Part shown: in pieces, positions 42,940 to 53,000 of the stretch
Position numbering within the stretch: position 1 is the first letter of the stretch
Layout of the letters: each line of letters starts with the position of its first letter
Assembly: GCA_039028975.1 (NCBI GenBank)
Contig: JBCCHB010000058.1
Location: 1 to 64,000, forward strand
Direction: 5' to 3'
Source of the DNA: JAHBNG01 sp039028975
GTDB lineage: Bacteria > Chloroflexota > Anaerolineae > Caldilineales > Caldilineaceae
Length of the DNA: 64,000 nt
Made by a program: the position numbers and the translations under genes
The notes under the pieces: model-generated
Database searches by the model: none
Told to the model about the DNA's origin: nothing
The model's input: the letters and a program-made list of their open reading frames with translations, nothing else

Positions 42940-44220
42940 ATGAGCGTAACGGCCGTGGTTGGTGCCCAATGGGGTGATGAAGGCAAGGGTCGAATCGTTG
43001 ATTACTTAGCACAAAAAGAGCCTTGCACAGTGATTCGCTTCCAGGGAGGCGATAATGCTGGTCATACGGTGATTAACGATTATGGAAAACATGTTTTGCA
43101 CCTGATCCCGTGCGGCATCTTCAATCCAGACGCCCATAATATTATTGGTTCTGGCTGTGTCGTCAATCCCCAGGTGGTGCTACAAGAGCTGACGGCGCTT
43201 GAGAATGCCGGCGTGCAGACAGAGAATCTCTGGATTAGCAACCGCGCTCAGATGTTGATGCCTTATCATCCCATTCTCGATGAATTAGAAGAGAGCATGA
43301 GGGCTGACGCTCCCATCGGCACAACCCAAAGAGGTGTGGGACCTGCCTACGCGGATAAGGCAACTCGCTCTGGATTGCGCATGGGTGATCTGCTCCAGCC
43401 CGAATGGCTCGAGGCGCGACTCGATCAAGCCCTGGAGACCGTCAATCATCGCTTGCAAATTCTGGGTGGCCATCCAGTCGACGGAGAAGCACTCTATGCC
43501 ACATGTTTAGATTATCGGGCCAAGCTTGGTCACCGGATTATTGATACAACCCCTCTACTTCGTCAATCCCTCGACGAAGGCAGAGCCATCTTTCTTGAAG
43601 GACAATTGGGCGTGATGCGAGATCTGGATTGGGGTATCTATCCCTATGTTACCAGCAGCAACCCAACCGCCAGCTTCGCCACATCGGGTGCAGGGCTACC
43701 AGCCCGCTCCCTGGACCAGGTTGTTGGGGTAGTTAAAGCCTTCAGTTCCTGTGTCGGTGATGGGCCTTTTCCTGTAGAACTGAGTGCAAACGAGGCTGCA
43801 AGGCTCCGAGAACTAGGCGGAGAGTTTGGTGCCACAACTGGGCGTGCGCGCCGCATGGGTTGGTTTGACGGGGTGGCCATTCGCTACGCTGCCTGGCTTA
43901 ACGGCATGTCAAGTTTGGCGTTAACCAAGCTCGATATACTCGATCACTATGATCGACTCAAAATTTGTGTGGGCTATCAGTTGTCGGACGGCAGTGTCGT
44001 GACCAATACCATGCCCGAGACAGCTCTGCTCACCCACGCCAAACCCCTCTACGAGGAGTGGGAGGGCTGGCAAGTGCCAACGACTGAGTGCAGGCGCTGG
44101 GCTGATCTCCCTTCCCAGGCTAAAGCATACGTCAGCCGTATTAGCGAGTTGGCCAACGTCAAAGTCAGTTCCATTGCCGTTGGCCCAGAACGAAGTCAGA
44201 TGTTTGAAGTTGGGGAGTAG
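42940..44220 (+). CDS. purA: Adenylosuccinate synthetase
   Basis: A 426-residue GTP-dependent enzyme that joins IMP and aspartate on the way to AMP. The N-terminal signature VVGAQWGDEGKGRIVDYLA includes the P-loop and catalytic aspartate; FQGGDNAGHTV carries the catalytic histidine; GTTQRGVGPAYADKATR, EGQLGVMRDLDWGIYPYVTSSNP and TTGRARRMGWFDG are all present. ATG 42940 follows GAAAGGAG. Some usual residues vary, for instance GQLGVMRD where GAQG-LLD-DHGTYP is more common, but the reading frame is complete. Confidence 0.93.
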   Translation: MSVTAVVGAQWGDEGKGRIVDYLAQKEPCTVIRFQGGDNAGHTVINDYGKHVLHLIPCGIFNPDAHNIIGSGCVVNPQVVLQELTALENAGVQTENLWISNRAQMLMPYHPILDELEESMRADAPIGTTQRGVGPAYADKATRSGLRMGDLLQPEWLEARLDQALETVNHRLQILGGHPVDGEALYATCLDYRAKLGHRIIDTTPLLRQSLDEGRAIFLEGQLGVMRDLDWGIYPYVTSSNPTASFATSGAGLPARSLDQVVGVVKAFSSCVGDGPFPVELSANEAARLRELGGEFGATTGRARRMGWFDGVAIRYAAWLNGMSSLALTKLDILDHYDRLKICVGYQLSDGSVVTNTMPETALLTHAKPLYEEWEGWQVPTTECRRWADLPSQAKAYVSRISELANVKVSSIAVGPERSQMFEVGE

Positions 44221-44304
44221 GGCTTGGGGATGGGGGCCAAATACCAGAAAACTTAACTTAATCTTTTTTACAGAGTACTTAATTTGAATCAAGGAGGATT
44301 CAAC

Positions 44305-44838
44305 GTGGAATCGAATGACAAAGAAGTCAAAAAGGGTGAGAGAAACGCAGGCAATGTGGATGATGAGGCCAAAAAAGCCACAGCGAAAAAGCAATTTGGT
44401 CCCATGTCCCCGCAGGCGTGGGATGACATCATTGGTCAGCGTATTGCCCAGGCCATGAACGACGGTGAGTTTGATAATCTGCCTGGTAAGGGTAAGCGCC
44501 AGGATCTCAGCACAAACCCCTATGCTGGCGACAACCATCTGGCTTTTGATATTATGCAGAACAATGACATTACACCAAGCTGGATCCGCCGTCGCAAAGA
44601 GGTAAATACGAAGATTGACAAGCTCCGTGAGGGAATGCGATCGTATCGCATGCAGAATAGCGATGATTCGGAGCAAGCCGATTCCACGTTCGCTAGAAAG
44701 ATCCAGAGCTGGAAAGAGGCCATCGCCGAGATCAATGAAGAAATTCAGAACGTGAATATTGAGCAGCCCATCTCTGAGATGGAGATTTTGAAGCTCCGTT
44801 TGGATGAAGAACTGGCAAAGGCGGGATATCACAACTAG
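44305..44838 (+). CDS. DUF1992 (DnaJC28-like) domain protein
   Basis: A 177-residue soluble protein. The domain is recognised from WDDIIGQRIAQAMNDGEFDNLPGKGKRQDL and ITPSWIRRRKEVNTKIDKLRE. The N-terminal 35 residues are lysine-rich and disordered. GTG 44305 is chosen because AAGGAGG lies just before it; an earlier TTG at 44284 contains that ribosome site inside its coding sequence. Family function is unknown, though the domain is found with J-domains in eukaryotes. It is followed by hairpins at 44904-45026. Confidence 0.85.
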   Translation: MESNDKEVKKGERNAGNVDDEAKKATAKKQFGPMSPQAWDDIIGQRIAQAMNDGEFDNLPGKGKRQDLSTNPYAGDNHLAFDIMQNNDITPSWIRRRKEVNTKIDKLREGMRSYRMQNSDDSEQADSTFARKIQSWKEAIAEINEEIQNVNIEQPISEMEILKLRLDEELAKAGYHN

Positions 44839-44903
44839 AGGTTACGGGTAATCTCCGTGGGTATGGTACACTCTTAATCAAGATACCAGCAATCAAAATA
44901 CGC

Positions 44904-45026
44904 CGTTCTGTAAAAGTCACAGATAGCCTGAGGAGCTAGCACGCCTCGTGCGATTCTTCCCTTGTACACGACTTTTACAAAACGGGCCAAAATACTGGTC
45001 GGCTCCCATGTATGGGGCATGGGAGC
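44904..45026. repeat. Two palindromes between DUF1992 and beta-CASP genes
   Basis: Arms 44904-44918 (cgttctgtaaaagtc) and 44970-44984 pair with one G-T mismatch around 51 bases. A second short hairpin has arms gctcccatg (45002-45010) and catgggagc (45018-45026). Repeat or transcription end; it cannot be decided by eye. Confidence 0.5.
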
Positions 45027-45079
45027 TTGGTCGGTAAAGAGTGTCAATCACATACCACAAACCACGAGAGAGAATCCCA

Positions 45080-46492
45080 ATGGACATCAGCTTTTTAGGC
45101 GCGGCGCAAGAAGTCACCGGCTCCATGCACCTGATCGAAGTCAACGGTCAGCGGCTTCTGCTTGAGTGCGGACTCTATCAGGGGCATCGCAGCGATACTT
45201 ATGAACGCAACCTCAACTTTCCGTTTGATCCAAAAACTATCGATGCAGTCGTGTTGAGTCACGCTCATATCGATCACGCTGGCAATCTGCCTAATCTGGT
45301 CAAACAGGGCTTCAGCGGCAATATCTGGTCTACGTCAGCCACCCGAAACCTCTCCACCTATATGCTCATGGATAGTGGCCACATTCAGGAACAGGATGTT
45401 AAATACCTCAACAAGCGAAAAAAGCGCAAGGGGGAAGAGCCTGTAGAGCCGATCTACACCCAGGAGGATGCTCGGAACGCACTTACACACTTTATTGGTG
45501 CGGGAATGAAGAGGAAGTTCCCCGTGATTGATGGGGTTGACGTCACCTTCCATACGGCAGGACATATTCTTGGCTCAGCGATCGTACAGTTGGATATTCG
45601 TGAGCACTCGACAGGTAAGTCGTGGCGGGTTGTCTTTAGTGGCGATTTAGGCCGAGACCAGACGGCAATCCTCAATTCGCCAGAGCAGATCCCAGAGGCC
45701 GATATCGTCATCATGGAGAGTACCTATGGCAATCGAGACCATGGGGACTATGTGGCGGCGAGGAAACGATTAGAGAATATTGTTGCCAAAACGGCAAAGC
45801 GCCGCGGCAAGGTCATTATTCCGGCTTTTGCTGTGGGACGTACCCAAGAGTTGGTCTACGCACTCAATCAACTGGATGCAGATGGAGACATTCCGGGCGA
45901 CCTACCCATTTATGTGGATAGCCCCCTGGCGGTTAATACAACCGATGTCTTTCGCATGCATCCTGAATCGTGGAATGAAACGGTCCAGGATTTTCTTGTA
46001 GAGCAGAGACGCCGAAGCCCCTTCGATTTTGACGGCCAAGTCGAATATATCCGCGCCGTAGAGCGAAGCAAACGGCTCAATCACATGAGCGATCCTGCCG
46101 TCATCATCAGCGCCAGCGGGATGGCCGAAAGCGGGCGCATTCTCCATCATCTGAAGAACAATATCGAGGATCCACGAAACACAGTTCTCATTGTCAGCTA
46201 TATGGCCCAACATACGTTGGGACGGCGAATCAAAGAAGGCCGTAGCCCGGTGCGTATCTTTGGTGACGAGTATGAGGTCCGCGCGGACGTAGAATCGATT
46301 GATGGGTACAGTGCGCATGCTGACCGCCAGGGCCTGGTGCGGTGGATCAACGGCTTTGATGCCAAGCGCCTGAAAAATGTCTTTCTGGTACATGGTGAAG
46401 AAGAGGCGAGCCACGCGTTGGCAGAGAAGCTGCAAAAGCGCGGTCGGACGGAGATTGCCGTGCCTGTGCGAGGACAAAAGATAAGCTTCTAG
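45080..46492 (+). CDS. MBL-fold beta-CASP RNA exonuclease-like protein
   Basis: A 470-residue metallo-beta-lactamase/beta-CASP nuclease of the YSH1/CPSF73 type. HxHxDH is in VVLSHAHIDHAGNLPNL, the GDLGRD strand is present, MESTYGNRDHG, the beta-CASP insert begins with IPAFAVGRTQELVYALNQL, IISASGMAESGRILHHLKNNI, and the closing motif is GYSAHADRQGLVRWI. Such proteins process RNA in archaea and many bacteria. ATG 45080 begins MDISFLGAAQEVTGSMHLIEV, the family start; upstream is the palindrome region. Confidence 0.9.
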   Translation: MDISFLGAAQEVTGSMHLIEVNGQRLLLECGLYQGHRSDTYERNLNFPFDPKTIDAVVLSHAHIDHAGNLPNLVKQGFSGNIWSTSATRNLSTYMLMDSGHIQEQDVKYLNKRKKRKGEEPVEPIYTQEDARNALTHFIGAGMKRKFPVIDGVDVTFHTAGHILGSAIVQLDIREHSTGKSWRVVFSGDLGRDQTAILNSPEQIPEADIVIMESTYGNRDHGDYVAARKRLENIVAKTAKRRGKVIIPAFAVGRTQELVYALNQLDADGDIPGDLPIYVDSPLAVNTTDVFRMHPESWNETVQDFLVEQRRRSPFDFDGQVEYIRAVERSKRLNHMSDPAVIISASGMAESGRILHHLKNNIEDPRNTVLIVSYMAQHTLGRRIKEGRSPVRIFGDEYEVRADVESIDGYSAHADRQGLVRWINGFDAKRLKNVFLVHGEEEASHALAEKLQKRGRTEIAVPVRGQKISF

Positions 46493-46527
46493 TACACGAT
46501 AGTCGAACTCTACCCACAATGGCAGTG

Positions 46528-46660
46528 CGAAGCAAAAGACGAGTCAATTCAACTCGATGGGTGCGTGGAATGCGAAGGATCTCGCTCCTGCAAACGCGAG
46601 ATTCTTCGTATTCCACGAGCGGACCCGCTTGAATTCAGTCCATTTTTGCTCCGCACACTA
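46528..46660. repeat. Long imperfect inverted repeat (MITE-like)
   Basis: The core arms at 46564-46585 and 46596-46617 are 22 bp with two G-T type mismatches (cgtggaatgcgaaggatctc). Pairing continues outward: ggagtcaattcaac-like with cttgaattcagtcc, and gtgcgaagcaaaag with ttttgctccgcac, giving arms of roughly 60 bases. Rest of the spacer to 46949 has no gene; aggtggaacctcgccagcta (46761-46780) recurs inverted at 59102-59122. Confidence 0.65.
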
Positions 46661-46949
46661 CTTTTTGGACGGGTGATGGCTCAGATTGACAGTGGAGTTT
46701 CTGTAAGATTGGCCACATTCTTTGCCCACCCTGGACTTCTGGGTAACGCTAAGAGCTTCTAAGGTGGAACCTCGCCAGCTACTGTGATAAACATGTAACA
46801 CCTTAAACGCATCGAATCGACCTATACTATCTCATGACAGTTTGAGCTCATTCCAGGTGAAAGCCAGATCGAAATTTTTCTGGCGTATACGCCTAAGATA
46901 TTGTATATACTCTTCTGCCTGCACCACCAATTGAATAAAGGAGAAAACC

Positions 46950-48818
46950 TTGCGAAATTTACGATTTCCATTGCATTTTGTCGCGCTCGCTATCGGCCTG
47001 TGGCTCCTGATGGGACTTGGGCTGCCAACCGATGCGCTGGCCCAAAATGGCCCGCCTAATACCTTAGAAATTCATTCAGCATCAAACAACTCATCGCTCC
47101 TTGCGCCCCTTAACGATGTCTTTGGCACGCCAAAATTCTGTTCGATGAACTTCGGCACACGTTTGAACAGAAGCCAGGATGCCCAATATCAAAGCTTGCA
47201 AAGCACCCACTTCCGAAGCGGAACGGCAGCTGGATCCATGAATGTAATCTATGATGACAGCTCTCGCGAACTGGAATGGGAGGTGGTCGACGCTCGCATC
47301 GCCGCCGCTGCTGAGCGAATTGACCCAGATAGTGGACAGCTTCACTATCAGCCGGTTGTCTGGCATCACTATAACCCATATGGACCGGTTGGCCTTCCCA
47401 ATGACGGCTGGTATGATAACTATGAGCAACTGAGCAATGCACAGCGCAGAGCCGATCTCAAGCGTTATGTCCAAGCAACCGTCTCCCGTTTTCCTGAAGT
47501 CGACTTATTTACTTTGGTTAACCACCCTTATCGACAGCCCATTCGTTATCCCAACTACATTAACTACATGTTGACGGGCCAAGATCGTGAAGAGGCCATT
47601 GCCGAAATTTTCCGTTGGGCCAATGAAGTCAATGACGACGCTGATTATATTGTTAATGAGGCCTTTGTTGTCTCTGGCGAATCCTTCAATGCTGACATCA
47701 TCAATCAGTATATTCAGCTGATCAATAATGTAAATAGTCAATTGGCTCCTAATGAGAAGATTGATGGGGTTGGTGTTCAAGGCCACTTTGGCTGTTGGAG
47801 TGGCGAAATTCCCGATCCCAACCAGATCCGCAGCCAACTTGACACCCTGTACCAGGGTACTGGCAATCTGCCCATTTACGTGACGGAGCTGGATCTAGGG
47901 ACGACCAAATGTTCCACCAATGGCCTTACACTCATTGCCAATCCAGAGGCACCTTTTGATGATTCGCTGGGCAATGTTGGAAATGGCGGCAATACGTGGC
48001 CAAGCTGGTTCGACTATCAAGGATGGGCATATGGAGAGCTCATGGAGGTCTTTGCGAGTCATCCTGGTGTAAAGGAGGTAACGTTGTGGGATTTCTATGA
48101 TGGCAACTCGTGGCGTAAAGATAGTGGGCTATTCTTTGATACCCAGTATGGGGAGTATGAGTATCAACCCAAACCCGCATTTTATGCCGTGCAAGATTAC
48201 ATTCAGCAACTCGGCTGCTCAGAGGGCGACGCCCAGCCTCTTCCAGGTCGTATCGAGGCCGAATCTTACGTGGCCTACCAAGACAATGATAGCGTAAACC
48301 GTAGCAGTGGCACACCATATAGTGCTCCTGGCTTTACCGACGGGGTTGACGTTGCCCAGGGTGAATCAGATGGCTACGTTGTAGGATGGATTCGTGAGGG
48401 TGAGTGGCTTGAATATAATGTGAATGTAGCACAAACGGCAACCTACCAAGTGAGCATTAAACTTTGGGCCAGGAATGTGCCGACACTGGATCTCTTTGAA
48501 CTCTATATTGACGACAGCTCCACACCTCAGGCGACCTTCGTGCTACAAAATGCCGCGTGGCTCGATGGATTTGCTACCTTTGTCGGTGGCACGGTTGATT
48601 TACCAAGCGGCAACCACACGCTCCGTTTGGAGATGATCGGCCAAGGCTTTAATCTTGATGCTGTTGACTTCACCCTAGCGAACACGTTGGCCGCCAGCAG
48701 CTTACAAGAAGAAGTCAGTACAAGCATCGCCGATTCTTTGTTGGACGGTAATAACGGATTAAATGGCGAGGACCAGCCGATGATTCTAATTCCGCTGATA
48801 ACGGGTACAGTACGGTAG
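46950..48818 (+). CDS. Secreted GH10-like protein with CBM6, altered acid/base
   Basis: A 622-residue exported protein. A signal peptide (residues 1-31, cleaved near DALAQ) is followed by a GH10 xylanase-like domain (about 50-430) and a CBM6 carbohydrate-binding module (about 435-570: GRIEAESYVAYQDND, GWIREGEWLEYNVNV, FNLDAVDFTLA). The nucleophile E313 is present in PIYVTELDLGT, and GVQGHF is family-typical. At the acid/base position, where GH10 has VNE, the sequence reads VNHP (H192). Activity by the normal retaining mechanism is therefore doubtful. TTG 46950 is the start, with AAAGGAG 7 bases upstream. A short C-terminal tail of about 50 residues follows CBM6. Confidence 0.82.
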   Translation: MRNLRFPLHFVALAIGLWLLMGLGLPTDALAQNGPPNTLEIHSASNNSSLLAPLNDVFGTPKFCSMNFGTRLNRSQDAQYQSLQSTHFRSGTAAGSMNVIYDDSSRELEWEVVDARIAAAAERIDPDSGQLHYQPVVWHHYNPYGPVGLPNDGWYDNYEQLSNAQRRADLKRYVQATVSRFPEVDLFTLVNHPYRQPIRYPNYINYMLTGQDREEAIAEIFRWANEVNDDADYIVNEAFVVSGESFNADIINQYIQLINNVNSQLAPNEKIDGVGVQGHFGCWSGEIPDPNQIRSQLDTLYQGTGNLPIYVTELDLGTTKCSTNGLTLIANPEAPFDDSLGNVGNGGNTWPSWFDYQGWAYGELMEVFASHPGVKEVTLWDFYDGNSWRKDSGLFFDTQYGEYEYQPKPAFYAVQDYIQQLGCSEGDAQPLPGRIEAESYVAYQDNDSVNRSSGTPYSAPGFTDGVDVAQGESDGYVVGWIREGEWLEYNVNVAQTATYQVSIKLWARNVPTLDLFELYIDDSSTPQATFVLQNAAWLDGFATFVGGTVDLPSGNHTLRLEMIGQGFNLDAVDFTLANTLAASSLQEEVSTSIADSLLDGNNGLNGEDQPMILIPLITGTVR

Positions 48819-49011
48819 AATCTGCTAGGGAAACAGCGCATGATATGCTGCATGGCATCTTCTTGATTCAAGAAGAATCTGCCGCGTTCGCCTTCGCCGC
48901 ACCAATTCCGCTGGCGGTATGGGGTACCCGCCATCAACATGAGCCGCCAAGAGGTGGTGCCTGATGATGGCAGGCTGGTAAGGTGTACCAAAGTCCTTTA
49001 GGTATTGGGGA

Positions 49012-49905
49012 TCACCATAGCGACGTCGGTTGCACCGCCCTGGGTTCTACACAGTACTGTTGCCAATCAGTGATCGTTGTATATGTCTTGCCGTCCTTCA
49101 TCAGATCCCATGATAGGATCTCACGATCCTTTAAGAGGAACTGGGTGGGCGTAACCTCATAAGTGAGACGAGCTTCCCACGTTGCCAAAAAGAACTGTTC
49201 GGTAAAGGCTGTGGTCAATGTGCAAGGCCGTGTACCATGCCAATAGTTGACCAAAATCGTAACTACCTTACCCTTATTGGCCAGCAAGATTTCTGGCCTG
49301 CCATAAGGTATGGGATCGAATGTAAGCGTGACTTTGTTCCATGAATTGCCTTGCCAATCAATCAACCATAATCTATGGGGGGTTGGTCCGGACTGGCTGC
49401 TGCCCTTCGTATCCAACAGCATGAACCACTGATCGCCCTGTTGTTGGAGATCAACAACGATTCCCCAACCTAGAGTTTCCGCTTTTTCCTGCCATTGCAC
49501 CAGATAGAAGGCCGTGTTAGGCCGGGAGTGGCTCGGGCTACCGATGCGGCATCCATGCAGACCAATCAGGAAGCCGCGCTCGTGCATCCAAAGCTCGTCT
49601 ATCTGTATAGTGGTGGCGTTAGCAAAGATCTCCATTAGTGCGTCACGATCCATGCCTGCCGCGTTCGGTAAAGCGGCCAATTCCGTGAGCGAACGAAGAA
49701 TCCCCAGCTCATATTTGGCACACACTTTGCCCGTATAGTTTGTATTTTGCAGAATATCAAACCTTTGGGCGATCCTTCTTTCGTCCGCAGTCAGGTGAGA
49801 CAGATCGGGGATTGGCGTGGTTTGGGCTGTTTTGGGCGGGTCGAAGCAGGCAGCGAGTAGAAGAATGAATAACGATACGGCGTTAATTCGAAGGGTTTTC
49901 TGCAT
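49012..49905 (-). CDS. Lipoprotein of unknown function
   Basis: A 297-residue protein with a lipoprotein signal: MQKTLRINAVSLFILLLAAC with the lipid-bearing cysteine at residue 20. The mature part has short motifs YTGKVCAKYELGILRSLTELAALPNAAG and beta-rich strands (AFYLVQWQEKAETLGWGIVVDLQQQGDQWFML) but no family I recognise. A longer reading frame to 50511 is open only because it overlaps the preceding regulator's 3' end. It lies 115 bp downstream of the large HTH-ATPase regulator on the same strand, and four cysteines may form disulfides. Confidence 0.7.
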   Translation of the reverse strand: MQKTLRINAVSLFILLLAACFDPPKTAQTTPIPDLSHLTADERRIAQRFDILQNTNYTGKVCAKYELGILRSLTELAALPNAAGMDRDALMEIFANATTIQIDELWMHERGFLIGLHGCRIGSPSHSRPNTAFYLVQWQEKAETLGWGIVVDLQQQGDQWFMLLDTKGSSQSGPTPHRLWLIDWQGNSWNKVTLTFDPIPYGRPEILLANKGKVVTILVNYWHGTRPCTLTTAFTEQFFLATWEARLTYEVTPTQFLLKDREILSWDLMKDGKTYTTITDWQQYCVEPRAVQPTSLW

Positions 49906-50020
49906 AATGTTGTTAGCCCACCATACCTGTAAACTTAAGACGATATCTGAGTACTTAAGATGATCCAACTGGTCAATGCCGTCGGTAAGTAGTAAATCAA
50001 ATAATAGAAGATAGTGGGCT

Positions 50021-53000
50021 TCAGCGTTTGACTGATAACGGTACAAATAAGGACCGCTTTTGTACGATTGAAGCGGTCCTGCTATTAAATTCAGACTGGA
50101 TGCTTGCGGCTTGGACCAATATGGGGTCTGCTGCATGATGATCTTCCAGCGCCACGAGTGCCTGACCCAAAATCTGTAGCGTACGACATTGATCGTAGGG
50201 CCGTGAAGCCGCTGCCCACTGCTCGGCTGCAATCTGCAAGTGGTGACGGGCGGTGAGGAAATCACCCCGATAGAATGCGGCATCGCCCTGGGCTTCGTCC
50301 CAGATTGCTTGAGAGGCTGGTGTGCGAAGCACGTCATTGCAAGCTGCCAGATGCTTCTGGATAGACGAGATGAGCTTCTGGGATTCTGTCGAGTCGATTC
50401 CCGAGTCGATTCCCGAGGCTTGCTGCAGAAGCCATCTATGGGCAAAAAGCAGAGACTCATAGCGCTCGGCATAGAGGGTGGACCCCTGCTCAAGTGCAGA
50501 AATGACTTCATGAATCAATGCCAACGTTTCATCTCGTGTTTCCCTCGCTGTTCCCAAAGCTGCTGCAGCCCGAATCATCTGCCCAAAATGGGGAAGGGTG
50601 TTCTGTATCTCGTTGATCTCACGTATGCGCTCCGCTTCTTCCTGCAAAAGTGCGTAGGATGCTTGCGGTTGCTCCATGTCATTGTAGATCGCGCCCAGTA
50701 AGGTGTCGGTCCAAATCTTGATAATCGGCGACGGCGGATAGTCCTGCTGCCATGCACGTAACGTTGCCCAGTCCCGGAGCGCACGTGCCCACTCCCCCTG
50801 AAGCCAATCCACATCGATCTGCTGCGTCAGTGCCGCCGACACAAACTGGACGGCATGAATTTCGCGTGCATAGGCCAAAAAAGATCTGTTATTCTCTTGC
50901 GCTTCTTCATAACGGCAGAAGTTAATCAATATTTCGTTTAAGTTAATTGAGGCACGGCAGACTTCGTAAGCTAGATTGAGCTTGTGGCTTTCGGCAATAC
51001 CCTCACGCAGCAGTCCCAATCCTTGCTCAACTTGCTGCTGCCATACAAGGATTGGCCCCAGTGAAATTTTGGCGTGGGCAACAATGTGGGGAGCGTTCAA
51101 CTCTTCGGCCAGCGCGATGGCACGTCTGCACCACGCTGCGGCCTCTACAAAGGCGGACTTGATCATGTGCATCTGTCCAATGGCGCTCATCACTTCGGCC
51201 AATTCCACGCTTTTGGGCAAGGATTCCAGCAGATCCAACGCTTGCTGATAGGTCTGCCAGCTTGTCTCACTCTCGCCTAACTCCCAATAGAGACGTGCAA
51301 TGCGGCGTAGCATGTCGCCAGCTTGGATATCCTCTCCTAATAGACCAAAGAGTGTGTAACAGCGGTGCAGAATCTCTAGCGCTTCCGGTTGTTGCCCCAG
51401 CAGTTGCAAACAGGCTGAGAGCTTGCTCAGAATGGTTACTTCTTTGGCTATACCATCACCAAACCCATCTCCCGCTTTGGCTCCTGCATCGCTCGTTTTG
51501 CTTACCTCAAGTGCGGCCCGGTAGTGGGTTACAGCTTCCTCTAGCGCGCTAGCCTGTTGAGCCTGATCGCCAGCAAGCACATGGTAATAGCTGCTCTTAT
51601 CTGCCGCACCAGCTTCCCCAAAGTGATAGGCCAAGGTCACTGCAAACTTATCTGTGTGTTGGGCAACCAATGTTTCAAGGCTTTCGGCAACAGCACCGTG
51701 GAGGTAGTGACGCTCGCCTTCACCTACGCGCTGATAAAGATACTGCTGGAAGAGCGCATGGCGGAAGTGAAAGCGGCTCACGAGCTGCTTATCCAGGCGG
51801 GTGTGGCTCTGTTCACGGACCAAGCCATGTTGCTCAGCAATCTGGCCCAGCTGCCGTAAGACCCATCGCTCGTTCTGCTGGAGAGCAGCGGCTAATACCT
51901 GGGCTGTAAAGCGTTCCCCTTCGATGGCAGCGACCTGCAGCAATTCTTGTAATGGAGCTTCCAATCGACCTATGCGCTGGCTGATCACGACATCAATACG
52001 GGCGGGCAATTCGTTGAAGTGTAATGGTTTCTGCTGGATCCACTGATTATCTGCGTTGCGATGTAGGGAACCATTCTCCTGTAGATGATGTAAAAGTTCT
52101 ACGGTAAAGAGAGGATGGCCAGCGGTTTGTTGAAAGATTTGGGCGCGGAACTCTGGCGTTAGTTGATTGGGTTCGCTGTCGATCAGCGCGTCGACAAAGG
52201 CTTGCTCTTGCTCCTGGGCTACTCCATCGAGATCTAGCACAATCTCGCCAAAGCGTCGACTCAATTCGGCAATGACGGGCGTTAATGGATGTTCATCACC
52301 AACCTCGTTGCTACGGTAGGCTGCCAGAATCAGTATCCGGTTACCCATAAGACGTCTGCTGAGGTGAAAGAGCAATGCCAAAGAACTCTCATCGATCCAT
52401 TGCAGATCATCAAGGAGCAGCAGCAGAGGTCGCGCCTGGGCCAGCGTTCTCAAAACGCGGGTGATCTGTTCAAAGAGCTGCTGCTGGGATTGCGCACCCG
52501 TTGCACCTTGCATACTGGTCTTTTGTATACTGGCCGCCTGCAATCTCTCAAGCCAAGCAAATTGGGTGGGGGCGTAGCCATTAAATCGACTGATGAGGGG
52601 CGTTGGCGGAACCAAAATGTTGAAGAGTGCAGGTCCCTCATCAAGCAGGGCCTGCGCAACCTGAGGAAGGAAGGTCCACAAGCGGCGGGCTTGTTCCGTG
52701 GGCAGTGAATTGGCCTGCCAACGTGCTTCTAGATCACCAGTGAGCAGATCAAAGATATCACGGAACGGCAGAAAAGGATCCCCATGTCCGGCATGGGCGG
52801 AACAGATTCCATCGGCAACAATCAGTTCGGGCAAGGATTCTTGTGCTTGGTGAGCAAAAGCTGTCAACAATGACGTTTTACCTCGCCCAGCCTCACCACA
52901 GACAAAGACAACCTGAGTTGTGCCAGCCATGGCTTCTTCCAGATGTTGATGAAGCCGGACCAGCTCTGGCTCGCGGGCCACAAATTGGAAATGGGTTGCG

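Noticed and set aside
43921..44832. A 303-codon minus-strand frame across purA and the DUF1992 gene
   Set aside because: It spans two well-supported genes and an untranslated gap, with no recognisable motif.
46565..46762. A 65-codon frame over the long inverted repeat
   Set aside because: Its codons come from the hairpin arms; no protein features.
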